Of a stretch of DNA of 64,000 nt, positions 41,431-53,235 are shown piece after piece. Both the position numbers and the translations under genes were made by a program. Source of the stretch: Jiella flava (lineage in GTDB: Bacteria > Pseudomonadota > Alphaproteobacteria > Rhizobiales > Rhizobiaceae); the NCBI RefSeq assembly GCF_017349315.1, contig NZ_JAFMPP010000015.1:62001-126000 (forward strand), read 5' to 3'. The notes under the pieces were generated by a model that searched no databases, was not told the origin of the DNA, and saw only the letters and a list, made by a program, of their open reading frames with translations. The first letter of the stretch is position 1; the number at the start of each line of letters is the position of its first letter.

Positions 41431-41634
41431 GGCGAGGCGTTGGTGGGGCCGGCGCGTCGCAGGCAATGGGGTTTGCGAGTGCGCATTCTGGCCCCTGCCG
41501 TTGCGGTAAAACTTGGCGGCTCGGCCCTTCAAAATCCGCGCCTGCCGTGGCACGTTTTGACTCAGCCGGACCCGCGGCAGCAGAATCGCGGCCGGGCTAC
41601 GCCGCGACACGGATACGCGGCGAGGGAGGACAGC

Positions 41635-42174
41635 ATGACAAGGATGAAGGGGCCGGGGATCGTCCTCGCCCAGTTCGCCGGCGATGGCGCGCCGTTCAAC
41701 GATCTGGCGTCGATCGCCCGCTGGGCGGCCTGCCGCGAGCATCCCCGCGGCCAGATCAATGACGATCCGCCGCACTTCGCCCGGCAGATGTTCGATTACC
41801 TCGACTTCATCGACATCTATCACGCGCGGATATGCGCCTTTCACGTCAAGGATGCCGAATTCAATGCGACCGGCCGGCAGGGCGTTTATTCCGGCGTCCA
41901 GCCCTGGCTGAAGCGGGCCGGGCGGTTCCGTTCCTTCGGAGACCGTCAGGTCGATTTCGCCGCGGTCTTTTCCAAGCTGGCCGAATATGGCTACGATTCC
42001 TGGGCCGGGCCCGAATGGGAATGCGCGCTTAAGGATGCCGAACAGGGGGCGTCCGAGGGCGCGCCCTTCATCACCCATCACATCATCGCCGTGACCGATA
42101 AGGCCTTCGACGATTGCGCGGCGGGCGTCACCGACGACGCGGCGAAGAGGCGCCTTTGGGGGATCACGTCATGA
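41635..42174 (+). pseudogene. internally deleted sugar phosphate isomerase/epimerase
   Basis: The 179-residue frame joins the N-terminal about 32 residues of a xylose-isomerase-like TIM-barrel protein (MKGPGIVLAQFAGDGAPFND) directly to its C-terminal half, starting near REHPRGQINDDPPHFARQ and including IDIYHARICAFHVKDAEFN and GRFRSFGDRQVDFAAVF. Full-length relatives are about 350 residues, so roughly 185 residues, including several barrel strands and metal ligands, are missing with the frame kept. The junction is near 41730. The start has a good ribosome binding site (GAGGGAGGA), and the stop overlaps the next gene by four bases. It is most likely inactive as an isomerase. Confidence 0.75.
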
Positions 42175-43346
42175 CCGTTCAAGGACGCAGCGACGGACAG
42201 GCGGGGCGCATCCGGCTCGGCATGGTCGGCGGCGGCGAGGGCGCCTTTATCGGCGCGGTGCATCGGATCGCCAGCCGCATCGACGACCACTTCACCCTGG
42301 TCGCCGGCGCGCTGTCGTCGACGCCGGAAAAGGCCCATGCGTCGGCCCGAGCGCTCGGGCTCGATGATCAGCGCAGCTACGGCTCCTATGAGGACATGGT
42401 GAGAGGCGAGGCGGCTCGCCCCGACGGCGTCGAGGCGGTGGCAATCGTCACTCCCAACCACATGCATTTTCCGGTGGCGAAAACCTGTCTCGAGGCCGGC
42501 TTTCACGTCATCTGCGACAAGCCGATGACGGTGACGCTTCAAGAGGCGAAGGCGCTGGCTGAGATCGCCGCGGCTTCCGGCCGGGTCTTCGTGCTGACCC
42601 ACAATTACACCGGCTATCCAATGATCCGCCAGGCGCGGGCGATGGTGGCGCGCGGCGATCTCGGGACGATCCGCGTCGTCATCGCCGAATATGCCCAGGA
42701 CTGGCTCGCCGCGCGGGCCGAGGACGCCGGCTCGAAACAGGCGAGCTGGCGGGTCGACCCGGCCAAGGCAGGGGCCGGCGGCGCGATCGGCGACATCGGC
42801 ACCCACGCCCACAATCTCGCCTGTTACGTCACCGGCGCGCGGGTCGCGGCGCTCTCGGCCGATCTGACCAGTTTCGTCAACGGCCGTGTGCTCGACGACA
42901 ACGCCTCGATGCTGCTGCGTTTCGACAATGGCGCGAAGGGCATGTTGTGGGCGAGCCAGGTGGCCGTCGGCAACGAGAATGGCCTGACCTTGCGGGTCTA
43001 TGGCGACAAGGGCGGGCTGGAATGGTCGCAGGAGGAGCCGAACCGGCTTTGGTACACGCCGCTCGGCGAGCCGAAGCGGCTCCTCACCCGCAATGGTGCC
43101 GGCGCGGATTCGGCGGCGATCGCCGTCGCCCGCGTGCCCGCCGGCCATCCGGAAGGCTATCTGGAGGGGTTCGCGACGATCTATATGGAAGCGGCAGAGT
43201 TGATCCGTGCCGCCCGCGACGGCCGGTCGCCGGCAGACGGCATCGCCTTGCCAACGATCGCCGAGGGCCTGGCCGGGCTTGCTTTCATCGAGGCCTGCAT
43301 CGCCTCGTCGAAGGCGGATGGCGCCTGGGTGCGGCTGGAGGCGTAG
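42171..43346 (+). CDS. Gfo/Idh/MocA family oxidoreductase
   Basis: A 391-residue NAD(P)-dependent sugar or inositol dehydrogenase of the Gfo/Idh/MocA family. The Rossmann motif RLGMVGGGEGAFIG is at the N-terminus, the lysine motif in ICDKPMTVTLQEAK lies mid-domain, and GAIGDIGTHAHNLACYVTG provides the catalytic Asp/His region. ATG 42171 overlaps the isomerase stop (ATGA). Family members of this type are usually paired with the isomerase/epimerase whose remnant lies upstream. The exact substrate is unknown; the nearby xylA/xylB suggest sugar catabolism. Confidence 0.92.
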   Translation: MTVQGRSDGQAGRIRLGMVGGGEGAFIGAVHRIASRIDDHFTLVAGALSSTPEKAHASARALGLDDQRSYGSYEDMVRGEAARPDGVEAVAIVTPNHMHFPVAKTCLEAGFHVICDKPMTVTLQEAKALAEIAAASGRVFVLTHNYTGYPMIRQARAMVARGDLGTIRVVIAEYAQDWLAARAEDAGSKQASWRVDPAKAGAGGAIGDIGTHAHNLACYVTGARVAALSADLTSFVNGRVLDDNASMLLRFDNGAKGMLWASQVAVGNENGLTLRVYGDKGGLEWSQEEPNRLWYTPLGEPKRLLTRNGAGADSAAIAVARVPAGHPEGYLEGFATIYMEAAELIRAARDGRSPADGIALPTIAEGLAGLAFIEACIASSKADGAWVRLEA

Positions 43347-43802
43347 GGCGTGCGGGCCCGCTCACGGCATGCTAAGCTCACCGCCGGTCGGGCACTTTTG
43401 CGGTCCGTGGTTGATGTGTTGGTGCTCTTGCGCGCGATATGGGTCGAAGGCGCGGGAGAGGATGATCCGCATGGCGGCCACGGGGCTTCGATTCCCACCT
43501 CAGCGAACAATTTCTTCATGCGCTCGGGCCGGCTTTGAAGCCTTGTATGCAATCGACTGATGTCATTTGATTTTCTCGATTGTATGTCCAGTAACGTCAA
43601 CTTGCTCTTGAGCACGGCGTTGCGGGATTTCGCGTTCATTTGGTGGCGATCGTTCGCTTGCCTTATCGCGGTCTCTGCCATACGCAAACGCCGATATTTT
43701 GGACCTGCGCCCCGCCCTCGACGGCGTCTGCCAGTCGCAAGGGCTTGAGTCGGATACTCTACCGTCTTGATTTTCAACGCGATGCCGCAGGGAGGCCATT
43801 CG
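43347..43802. other. intergenic region upstream of xylA
   Basis: These 456 bp contain no convincing gene and are locally richer in A and T. CAATCGA (43550-43556) and TCGATTG (43576-43582) form a spaced inverted repeat, each flanked by TGTATG, that could be an operator for the xylose genes. No xylR-like regulator is present in the window. Confidence 0.4.
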
Positions 43803-45116
43803 ATGTCATTGCAAAGCTTTTTTGATCGCAAGACGCCCGTCGCTTATGAAGGGCTCGACAGCCGCGACCCGCTCGCGTTTCGCTTCTATGACAAGGATCG
43901 GATGGTGATGGGCAAGCGGATGGAGGACCATCTGCGCTTCTCCATCGCCTATTGGCATTCCTTCACCTGGCCGGGCGGCGACCCGTTCGGCGGGGAGACC
44001 TTTAATCGGCCTTGGATGCACGGCGACGACGCGCTGTCGCTGGCGAAAGCCAAGGCCGACGTCGCCTTCGAGATGTTCCGGCTGCTCGATGTGCCGTTCT
44101 TCGCCTTTCACGATGTCGACGTGGCGCCGGAGGGCGCGACGCTGTCGGAATCGATCGACAATCTGACGGCGATCACCGACATCTTTGCCGAGAAGATGGA
44201 AAGCGCCAAGGTCAGGCTGCTCTGGGGTACGGCGAATCTCTTTTCCAACCGCCGCTATATGGCGGGGGCGGCAACCAATCCCGATCCTGAGGTCTTTGCT
44301 TATGCCGTCGGCCAGGTGAAGGCGGCGATCGACGCCACCCATCGCCTCGGCGGCGCCAACTATGTCTGCTGGGGCGGCCGCGAGGGCTACGAGACGCTAC
44401 TCAACACCGACATGAAGCGCGAGCTAGACCAACTTGGCCGGTTCATGGCGATGCTCGTCGACTACAAGCACAAGATCGGCTTTGCGGGCCCGATCCTGAT
44501 CGAGCCGAAGCCGAAGGAGCCGACCAAGCATCAATACGACTTCGACGTCGCGACGGTTTACGCCTTTCTGCAGAAATATGATCTCCTCGCCGATGTGAAG
44601 GTGAATATCGAGCAGAACCACGCGATCCTTGCCGGCCACTCGCTGGAGCACGAGATCAAGCTTGCTTTTGCCAACGGCATTTTCGGCTCGCTCGACATCA
44701 ATCGCGGCGATGACCTGCTGGGCTGGGATACCGATCAGTTCGCGATGGATGTGAAGGAGATCGCGCTCGCTTTCCACGAGATGCTGAAGCATGGCGGCTT
44801 CACCACCGGCGGACTGAATTTCGACGCCAAGATCCGCCGCCAGTCGATCGATCCCGACGATCTCCTGATCGCCCATGTCGCGTCGATGGATGCCTGCGCC
44901 CGCGGGCTTCTGGCCGCCGAGGCGATGCTGTCCGATGAAGCGCTGACCGGGCCGCTCACGGCGCGCTATGCCGGATGGGAAGCAGCCGAGGCCAAGGCGA
45001 TCCTCGCCGGCAAGCGCAGCTTCGAAGACGTCGCGGAGGCGGCGCTCACGCTGAACCCGCAGCCACGCTCGGGACGGCAGGAATATCTGGAAGGCGTCAT
45101 CAACCGCTACGTTTAA
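43803..45116 (+). CDS. xylA: xylose isomerase
   Basis: XylA isomerises D-xylose to D-xylulose. The 437-residue protein is a class II enzyme. It has [13 protein letters not shown] with the catalytic His, the metal-site stretch [37 protein letters not shown], and [20 protein letters not shown]. The ATG at 43803 follows GGGAGG and matches the family N-terminus ([17 protein letters not shown]). xylB follows after 61 bp, so xylAB probably form one operon. Confidence 0.96.
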   Translation: MSLQSFFDRKTPVAYEGLDSRDPLAFRFYDKDRMVMGKRMEDHLRFSIAYWHSFTWPGGDPFGGETFNRPWMHGDDALSLAKAKADVAFEMFRLLDVPFFAFHDVDVAPEGATLSESIDNLTAITDIFAEKMESAKVRLLWGTANLFSNRRYMAGAATNPDPEVFAYAVGQVKAAIDATHRLGGANYVCWGGREGYETLLNTDMKRELDQLGRFMAMLVDYKHKIGFAGPILIEPKPKEPTKHQYDFDVATVYAFLQKYDLLADVKVNIEQNHAILAGHSLEHEIKLAFANGIFGSLDINRGDDLLGWDTDQFAMDVKEIALAFHEMLKHGGFTTGGLNFDAKIRRQSIDPDDLLIAHVASMDACARGLLAAEAMLSDEALTGPLTARYAGWEAAEAKAILAGKRSFEDVAEAALTLNPQPRSGRQEYLEGVINRYV

Positions 45117-45177
45117 GTATGACCGTCAGGGCAGCGTCTTGACGCGTCCCTGGGGGCTGAAAGGGACCTCAACGACT

Positions 45178-46635
45178 ATGGCTACCTATCTCGGACTCGA
45201 CCTTGGAACCTCGTCGCTGAAGGCTTTGCTGATCGGCGAAGACCAGTCGGTGATCGCGTCGGTCTCCGTGCCGCTGACGGTGGAGCGGCCGAATTTCGGT
45301 TGGTCGGAGCAAAATCCGCAAAGCTGGATCGTCGCCTGCGAGGTGGCGCTGCACGAATTGCATGCCAAGGAGCCGAAGGCGTTCGCCGATATCGAGGGCA
45401 TCGGCCTGTCGGGCCAGATGCATGGCGCGACGGTGCTTGGCGAAGACGGCAAGGTGCTGCGACCCTGCATCCTGTGGAACGACACCCGCAGCCATGCCGA
45501 GGCCAAGGCGCTCGATGACGCCGAGGCGCGGGCGGTCACCGGCAATATCGTGTTTCCCGGCTTTACCGCGCCGAAGCTCGCCTGGATGCGCGCCAACGAG
45601 CCACGGCTGTTCGCCATGACGAGCTGCGTGCTGTTGCCGAAGGATTATCTGCGGCTTTGGCTGACCGGCGAAGCGGTTTCCGAGATGTCGGACGCGGCCG
45701 GCACCTCCTGGCTCGATACCGGCAAGCGCGCCTGGTCGCACACCATGCTCGCTCGCACCGGCCTCACCGAAAAGCACATGCCGCGTCTCGTCGAAGGCAC
45801 CGAGGTTTCCGGTCAACTGCGGCCGCTGCTGGCCGAGACCTTCGGCCTGAAGCCGAACATCGTGGTCGCTGGCGGCGGCGGCGACAATGCCGCCTCGGCC
45901 TGCGGCGTGGGCGTCGCCGAGCCCGGCACCGGCTTTCTGTCGCTTGGCACCTCCGGCGTTTTGTTCACCGCGACGGCCGGCTATGACCCGGTGCCCGCGA
46001 CCGCGCTCCACACCTTCTGCCACGCCATTCCGGGCCTGTGGCATCAGATGGGCGTAACCCTGTCTGCGGCCGGCTGCGTCGATTGGCTGTCGAAGCTCTT
46101 GCGCGAGGAGCCGGCAGCGCTGACCGGCGAACTCGACGACGATCTCGCCGATCCCGGCCGGCTGATGTTCCTGCCTTACCTTTCCGGCGAGCGCACGCCG
46201 CACAACGACGCCGAGATCCGCGGCGTTCTCGCTGGGCTCGAAGCCGATACCGACCGCGAGGCGATAACCCGCGCGGTGCTCGAGGGCGTCGCCTATTCGA
46301 TGCGCGACTGTCTCGACGCGGCCGGCGAGGCGCCGAAGCCCGACCGGTTGATCGCCGTTGGGGCGGGATCGCGCTCGGCCTATTGGCTGGAGCTGATGGC
46401 GACGGTGCTCGAAACTGAAATCGTGCTGCCGGCGGCTGGGGATTTCGGCGCGGCCTTCGGCGCGGCGCGCCTGGGGCTGGCGGCCAAGACCGGCGCGGAT
46501 CCGAAGACGATCTTCACCCAGCCGCCGATCGCCGAGAGTTACCAGCCGGTGAGCGCGAAGGTCGCCGCCTATCGTGAGGCGCATCAGCGCTACAAGGCGC
46601 TCTATCCGGCGGTGAAGGGCGTGATGGCCGGCTGA
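45178..46635 (+). CDS. xylB: xylulokinase
   Basis: XylB phosphorylates D-xylulose to xylulose-5-phosphate, feeding the pentose phosphate pathway. The 485-residue FGGY kinase has the N-terminal phosphate motif YLGLDLGTSSLKALL, GLSGQMHGATVLG, the domain-joining GGGGDNAASACGVGV, and the FGGY-type SLGTSGVLF segment. The C-terminal VGAGSRSAYWLELMATVL binds adenosine. ATG 45178 has GAAAGGGA upstream. It converges on thiD. Confidence 0.96.
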   Translation: MATYLGLDLGTSSLKALLIGEDQSVIASVSVPLTVERPNFGWSEQNPQSWIVACEVALHELHAKEPKAFADIEGIGLSGQMHGATVLGEDGKVLRPCILWNDTRSHAEAKALDDAEARAVTGNIVFPGFTAPKLAWMRANEPRLFAMTSCVLLPKDYLRLWLTGEAVSEMSDAAGTSWLDTGKRAWSHTMLARTGLTEKHMPRLVEGTEVSGQLRPLLAETFGLKPNIVVAGGGGDNAASACGVGVAEPGTGFLSLGTSGVLFTATAGYDPVPATALHTFCHAIPGLWHQMGVTLSAAGCVDWLSKLLREEPAALTGELDDDLADPGRLMFLPYLSGERTPHNDAEIRGVLAGLEADTDREAITRAVLEGVAYSMRDCLDAAGEAPKPDRLIAVGAGSRSAYWLELMATVLETEIVLPAAGDFGAAFGAARLGLAAKTGADPKTIFTQPPIAESYQPVSAKVAAYREAHQRYKALYPAVKGVMAG

Positions 46636-46671
46636 AGCAAAGCGGAGCGGGGCGGTCTTGCCGCAGTGCTG

Positions 46672-47496
46672 TCAGCGAGATGCCGGCGATGCGGCGGCGG
46701 CAAGCAGGCCACCGACATAGGTCTTGGCAATGCGACAGGCGTCCTCCAGCGCATCGCCGTCCGCCAGGCGGCAGGCGATGGCGCTGGCGAGTGCGCAGCC
46801 GGTGCCGCGGAGCGACGCATTCAGGCGGGGCGCGGGCAGGCTGAAGGGGTTTGGCTCTCCGCTTCGGTACAGCGTGTCGACCGCCTCGGCGCCGCCGGCG
46901 TGGCCGCCTTTGACGAGAACCGCCCGAACGCCGGTTGTGAGCAAGGCTGAGACACCGGTCGCATGCTGGGTGTGGTCATCGGCGGTCCCTGCCGCGTCCG
47001 GCTGCATGACGCCGAGGCGGGCGGCGAGGATCGCAAGCTCGGGCAGGTTCGGCGTGACGAGGGTAACCCGTGGCACGAGCACCGCGATCAGGGCATCGAG
47101 GCCGGCCTCGCTGAGGAGCAGTCCGCCGGAACTTGCCGCGATCACCGGATCGAGGACGATCGGGCCGGTGTAGCCCCGGAGCGCCTCGGCTACCGCCGCA
47201 ATCACCGCGGCATCGCTGAGCATGCCGATCTTGACGGCGGCCACCTGGCCGTCTTCGAGTGCTAATGCGACCTGCTCGCCGACCAGCGCCGGCGGCATCG
47301 TCAAGACCTGCCCGACTGCCCGATCGCTCTGCGCCGTCACCGCCGTCACCGTGAGCCGGGCGGCGATGCCGTGATCTCTGGCGGTGCGGATATCGGCCGC
47401 AAGCCCGGCGCCGCCGGAGGAATCGGTGCCGCCGATCGCCAGGATCACCGGTCGGCCGGCGCGTGCGCTCTCGGGGTTTGGATCGGTGTTTGCCAT
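46672..47496 (-). CDS. thiD: hydroxymethylpyrimidine/phosphomethylpyrimidine kinase
   Basis: ThiD phosphorylates HMP and HMP-phosphate to HMP-pyrophosphate for thiamine synthesis. The 274-residue ribokinase-fold protein has the N-terminal ILAIGGTDSSGGAGLAADI, the central IVLDPVIAASSGGLLL, VTPNLPELAILAARLG, and the catalytic RGTGCALASAIACRLADG. It is the last gene of the minus-strand thi operon, 20 bp after thiE. Confidence 0.95.
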   Translation of the reverse strand: MANTDPNPESARAGRPVILAIGGTDSSGGAGLAADIRTARDHGIAARLTVTAVTAQSDRAVGQVLTMPPALVGEQVALALEDGQVAAVKIGMLSDAAVIAAVAEALRGYTGPIVLDPVIAASSGGLLLSEAGLDALIAVLVPRVTLVTPNLPELAILAARLGVMQPDAAGTADDHTQHATGVSALLTTGVRAVLVKGGHAGGAEAVDTLYRSGEPNPFSLPAPRLNASLRGTGCALASAIACRLADGDALEDACRIAKTYVGGLLAAAASPASR

Positions 47497-47516
47497 CTGG
47501 GCTGTCGCGAAGACCT

Positions 47517-48152
47517 TCAGCTCCGGTCCGCCGCCGCTTCATCCCCGAGATAGGTGCGCGTTGCGGCGAGCCACTGCCGTGTGCGGGCTTCGGGATCGGC
47601 GTTGCGGGTGATGTCGGTGACGACGGCGGCGCTGTCGGCCCCCTTGGCGAAGACCTGCTGCAGACGCTCGACCGTGACGCCGCCGATCGCCACCAGCGGC
47701 ACGTCGCCGATGGCTTTCCTCCAGGCCGCAAGGCGGGCCGGCGTCTGCGGCGCCCAATTCATCGCCTTGAGGATCGTCGGCCAGATCGGTCCGAGCGCCA
47801 CATAGTCGGGCTTGGCGGCCAAGGCGGTCGCCAGCTCCGCCTCGTCATGGGTGGACAGGCCCAGCTTCAGCCTTGCTGTCCGGATCGCCGCGACGTCGGC
47901 GACGGCGAGATCCTCCTGGCCGAGATGGACGAAGTCGCAGCCCTCGTCGATGGCGAGCTGCCAATAGTCGTTGACGATCAGCTGGCAGGCATGCCGGCGG
48001 CAGGTCGCGCGCGCCCGGCGGATTTCGGCCCGCAGTTCGGCGTGCGGGCGGTCTTTGATCCTGAGCTGCACCAGCTTGACGCCGAGCGGCACCAGCCGGT
48101 CGATCCAGTCGGCGCTGTCGACGATCAGATAGAAGGGGTCGAGCCGGATCAT
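47517..48152 (-). CDS. thiE: thiamine phosphate synthase
   Basis: ThiE condenses HMP-pyrophosphate with thiazole phosphate to thiamine phosphate. The 211-residue TIM-barrel protein has [13 protein letters not shown] with the substrate Arg/Lys, [20 protein letters not shown], the pyrophosphate-site region [27 protein letters not shown] and the closing [13 protein letters not shown]. The ATG overlaps the thiG stop by four bases. Confidence 0.94.
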   Translation of the reverse strand: MIRLDPFYLIVDSADWIDRLVPLGVKLVQLRIKDRPHAELRAEIRRARATCRRHACQLIVNDYWQLAIDEGCDFVHLGQEDLAVADVAAIRTARLKLGLSTHDEAELATALAAKPDYVALGPIWPTILKAMNWAPQTPARLAAWRKAIGDVPLVAIGGVTVERLQQVFAKGADSAAVVTDITRNADPEARTRQWLAATRTYLGDEAAADRS

Positions 48153-48934
48153 TGAAGGGCTGCTCCGCCGAGGGTGGCCTGACCGAGAACGGGCGTCGAG
48201 GGTTCGGCCATGTCCCGCGGCAGCAGGGGATCGGCCTCGAAGGCGAGGCGACCGGCCGCGACCGCAAGCTTGAACGCCGACGCCATCGCCACGGGATCGC
48301 CGGCGAGCGCGACCGCCGAGGACAGCAGCACGCCGTCGTAGCCGAGCTCCAGCGCCTGCGCGGCATGTGAGGGCACGCCGAGCCCGGCATCGACGATCAG
48401 CGTCAGATCGGGATAGCGCGCCCGCATCGCCCGCAGGCCGTAGACATTGTTGAGGCCGCGGGCCGAGCCGATCGGTGAGCCCCAGGGCATCAGCACCCGG
48501 CAGCCTGCCTCGACCAGCCGGTCGGCGGCGACGAGGTCTTCGGTCGTATAGGCGAGCACCGCGAAGCCGTCGTCAGAAAGGATCCGTGTTGCCTCGACAA
48601 GGCCAAAGAGATCGGGCTGCAGCGTGTCGGCATCGCCGATCACCTCCAGCTTGATCCAGTTGGTGCCGAACACTTCGCGGGCCATCTGCGCCGTCGTCAC
48701 CGCCTCGCGCACCGAATGGCAGCCGGCGGTGTTGGGCAGGACCTTGACGCCGGTCTCGCGCACGATATCCCAGAATTTCCGGCCGGCCCGCTCGCCGGCG
48801 GCCTCCCGGCGCAGCGAGACGGTGACGATCTCGGCGCCGGAGGCTTCGATCGCCCGTTTGAGGATGTCCGGCGAGGGATAGCGCGCCGTGCCGAGCATCA
48901 GCCGGCTGGCGATGGTCTGTCCGTAGATCTGCAT
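48149..48934 (-). CDS. thiG: thiazole synthase
   Basis: ThiG forms the thiazole ring from deoxyxylulose-5-phosphate, dehydroglycine and ThiS thiocarboxylate. The 261-residue TIM-barrel protein has [52 protein letters not shown] with the catalytic lysine, the [14 protein letters not shown] phosphate region and [20 protein letters not shown]. It is 3 bp after the thiS stop and overlaps thiE. Confidence 0.96.
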   Translation of the reverse strand: MQIYGQTIASRLMLGTARYPSPDILKRAIEASGAEIVTVSLRREAAGERAGRKFWDIVRETGVKVLPNTAGCHSVREAVTTAQMAREVFGTNWIKLEVIGDADTLQPDLFGLVEATRILSDDGFAVLAYTTEDLVAADRLVEAGCRVLMPWGSPIGSARGLNNVYGLRAMRARYPDLTLIVDAGLGVPSHAAQALELGYDGVLLSSAVALAGDPVAMASAFKLAVAAGRLAFEADPLLPRDMAEPSTPVLGQATLGGAALQ

Positions 48935-48937
48935 CGC

Positions 48938-49135
48938 TCAGCCTCCCTGCATCGGGGCGATCACCTCGACCGCGTCGCCGTCCTCAAGCGGCGTCGCGCT
49001 ACGCTCTCCGGCGGGCACGAATTCGCGGTTGAGGGCGGTGGCAAAGGGGCCGTCGTCGTAGCCGAGCTCGGCCAGCGCGTCGGCGAGGGTTTTTGCGGCA
49101 ATGTCGGTTGGGGCGCCGTTCAGCATGATCTTCAC
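48938..49135 (-). CDS. thiS: sulfur carrier protein ThiS
   Basis: ThiS is the ubiquitin-like sulfur carrier for thiazole formation. The 65-residue protein ends in the required diglycine (APMQGG), which is adenylated and thiocarboxylated by a ThiF-type enzyme not present in this window. The start is GTG 49135, overlapping the thiO stop by four bases; an in-frame ATG at 49126 is an alternative. Confidence 0.93.
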   Translation of the reverse strand: MKIMLNGAPTDIAAKTLADALAELGYDDGPFATALNREFVPAGERSATPLEDGDAVEVIAPMQGG

Positions 49136-50109
49136 GCGGCGATCTCCGAGACTTTAGCAGTGCCGAGCGCGAGGTCGGCGGCGCGGGCGGCGCAATCGGG
49201 CGCGAGCAGGAAGCCGTGACGATAGAGCCCGTTGACCGAGACGATCCGGCCGTTACGGGCAACGCGGGGCAGATTGTCGGGAAAGGCCGGGCGGCGTCCG
49301 GCCCGCATTTCCACCACTTCCGCCTCGGCGAAAGCCGGATGCAGTGCATAGGCGGCGTTCATCAGTTCGACCGCGGCGCGCAAGGTCACCGGGCCGGCGG
49401 CGTCGCTTTCGACCATGGTGGCGCCGACCATGACGCGGCCGCCTTCGCGGGGCACGACATAGACCGGGATGCGCGGATGGAGGAGCCGCACCGGCCGATG
49501 CAGCCGAACCTCCGGGCAGAGGAGCACCAGCATCTCGCCGCGCACGCTACGTAGCGCCGGCGCGCCAGCGGCGATCCCGCGGCAATCGACGACGACGTCG
49601 CCAGCGGCGTTCTCGGGCTCGGTGGCGGCACCGAAGGTTAGCACGCCGCCGTGCGCTGCAAGCCGATCGGCGAGCGCTTGCAGCGCCGCGCGGGGGTCGA
49701 GATGCGCCTCGGCGGGATAATAGAGGCCATGGCGAAAGCGGTCGGCCAGATCGGCTTCGAGCGCCCCGATGGCGTCCGCTTCGAGCGCTTCGCCGCCCGT
49801 CGTGCGCCGGGCAAAGCGTTTGAGCTCGCCGGCATCGCGGCCGGCGGCGACGACCAGCGTGCCGCCGCGCTGAACGTTCGGCACGCGGGCGTTCCACCAG
49901 TCGATCGCGGCAAGGCCGGGGGCGATGATCGCCGGATCGGCGGTTTCGGCCTCGCAGAACGGCGCCAGCATGCCGCCGGCGAGCCACGAGGCCGCGTTGT
50001 CGCCAAGACTCGCCGAGCGTTCGAGAAGCGTCACCGCCGCGCCCCGCTCGGCGAGGGTGAGGGCGGTGGTGAGGCCGGCGACGCCGGCTCCGATGACCGT
50101 GACCTGCAT
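49132..50109 (-). CDS. thiO: glycine oxidase ThiO
   Basis: ThiO is the FAD-dependent oxidase that makes dehydroglycine for the thiazole ring in aerobes, in place of the radical enzyme ThiH. The 325-residue DAO-family protein starts with the FAD motif MQVTVIGAGVAGLTTALTLA. It keeps the ASWLAGGMLAPFCEAE segment and the C-terminal VARNGRIVSVNGLYRHGFLL. ATG 50109 is chosen because it puts the FAD motif at the very N-terminus. It follows thiC by 5 bp and overlaps thiS. Confidence 0.93.
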   Translation of the reverse strand: MQVTVIGAGVAGLTTALTLAERGAAVTLLERSASLGDNAASWLAGGMLAPFCEAETADPAIIAPGLAAIDWWNARVPNVQRGGTLVVAAGRDAGELKRFARRTTGGEALEADAIGALEADLADRFRHGLYYPAEAHLDPRAALQALADRLAAHGGVLTFGAATEPENAAGDVVVDCRGIAAGAPALRSVRGEMLVLLCPEVRLHRPVRLLHPRIPVYVVPREGGRVMVGATMVESDAAGPVTLRAAVELMNAAYALHPAFAEAEVVEMRAGRRPAFPDNLPRVARNGRIVSVNGLYRHGFLLAPDCAARAADLALGTAKVSEIAA

Positions 50110-50114
50110 CGGGC

Positions 50115-52388
<2,274 letters not shown>

Positions 52389-52625
52389 CTAGTTACATCC
52401 CGTGATGAAATATTCTATAATTCTTTTTATGCAATCTTCTCCGGGGGGAGGTTTTATTTCATTTCTAGCAAAATAATCGATTTTTTTAAACAAAGAATCC
52501 GATCTAATTTTCCGGATATCATTTTCTGAAAAATGCGGATTGGAATCTCCAATTTTTCTTTCTAGTTCTATTTCTATAGAATTTTTTACAATAAATTTCA
52601 ATAAATTTTTTTGACAGTCGTCCAT
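52389..52625 (-). CDS. unknown small protein in AT-rich island
   Basis: A 78-residue protein that I do not recognise. It is charged and probably helical (NLLKFIVKNSIEIELERKIG, then FSENDIRKIRSDSLFKKIDYF), has two cysteines and no signal peptide. The ATG at 52625 has a good ribosome binding site, AAAAGGTAG. Its codons are AT-rich, unlike all neighbours outside the island. It starts 31 bp after the membrane-protein gene upstream, so the two are likely one transcript. It may be a partner or regulator of that protein. Confidence 0.62.
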   Translation of the reverse strand: MDDCQKNLLKFIVKNSIEIELERKIGDSNPHFSENDIRKIRSDSLFKKIDYFARNEIKPPPGEDCIKRIIEYFITGCN

Positions 52626-52656
52626 CGCGGTCTACCTTTTGGAATAGTTAGAAATT

Positions 52657-53235
52657 TCATCGCGAATTTGATGGGTATTTTTCTCTTCTTAGATCTTCAA
52701 TTACAAAATTCGCTACGTCATTGCCAAAAAAATTGGGAAGGTATTTTTCTTCCCAGTCTGCCGCAGCTTCACCAAAAGCTTTTTCGATGGATGGTACCAA
52801 ATCTTCCGACGTAAAGTTCTGCTTTCTTTCCATTCTGTCTCTAATTAGATTCATAATCCGAACTTGGATTATTAAGTCGCGATGGTGGAGGGCTGTTAAA
52901 ATTCGCATTGAACCGCTTCTTTTGGTTAAGGTCCATATCTTGCGTAGCCATGCAAAAATCCAGGCTATCGTTCCGATGTTTAGGGCAATCGCGAGGACGC
53001 TAGAGCATAAGAATTCTCCTTTTCCAACGTTGTACCTGTTGTCCGGCGACCAGTCGCCCGATAGCGTCTGTATCCAGAATTCGATATGAGTAGATGACCA
53101 CACTGTATCGCATGCATCTCTCCAAATTAAAATCAGGAGATTTATTACATTGACTCCCGACATTTCAATTAATTCAATCAAGAAAATTGCAAATAATAAT
53201 ATTATAATCGAAAAAATATATTTGATATTTGACAT
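52657..53235 (-). CDS. unknown membrane protein in AT-rich island
   Basis: A 192-residue protein with no recognised family. It has two predicted membrane segments (residues 5-24, IKYIFSIIILLFAIFLIELI, and about 80-97, VLAIALNIGTIAWIFAW). A basic stretch follows (LRKIWTLTKRSGSMR), and then a soluble C-terminal domain of about 85 residues (DLIIQVRIMNLIRDRMERK to FVIEDLRREKYPSN). The ATG at 53235 is chosen; a TTG eight codons upstream is possible. Base composition is strongly AT-rich, which indicates recent transfer. It is followed at 31 bp by the small gene. Membrane toxin, effector or receptor roles are all conceivable; nothing in the sequence decides. Confidence 0.6.
   Translation of the reverse strand: MSNIKYIFSIIILLFAIFLIELIEMSGVNVINLLILIWRDACDTVWSSTHIEFWIQTLSGDWSPDNRYNVGKGEFLCSSVLAIALNIGTIAWIFAWLRKIWTLTKRSGSMRILTALHHRDLIIQVRIMNLIRDRMERKQNFTSEDLVPSIEKAFGEAAADWEEKYLPNFFGNDVANFVIEDLRREKYPSNSR

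Noticed and set aside
43347-43802. Remnant of a xylose regulator gene upstream of xylA
   Set aside because: Neither strand shows helix-turn-helix or sugar-binding domain motifs; the frames look random.
52721-53089. 122-codon plus-strand frame inside the AT-rich island
   Set aside because: It is opposite the minus-strand membrane-protein gene, which has a more plausible hydrophobic layout and an operon partner with a good ribosome binding site.
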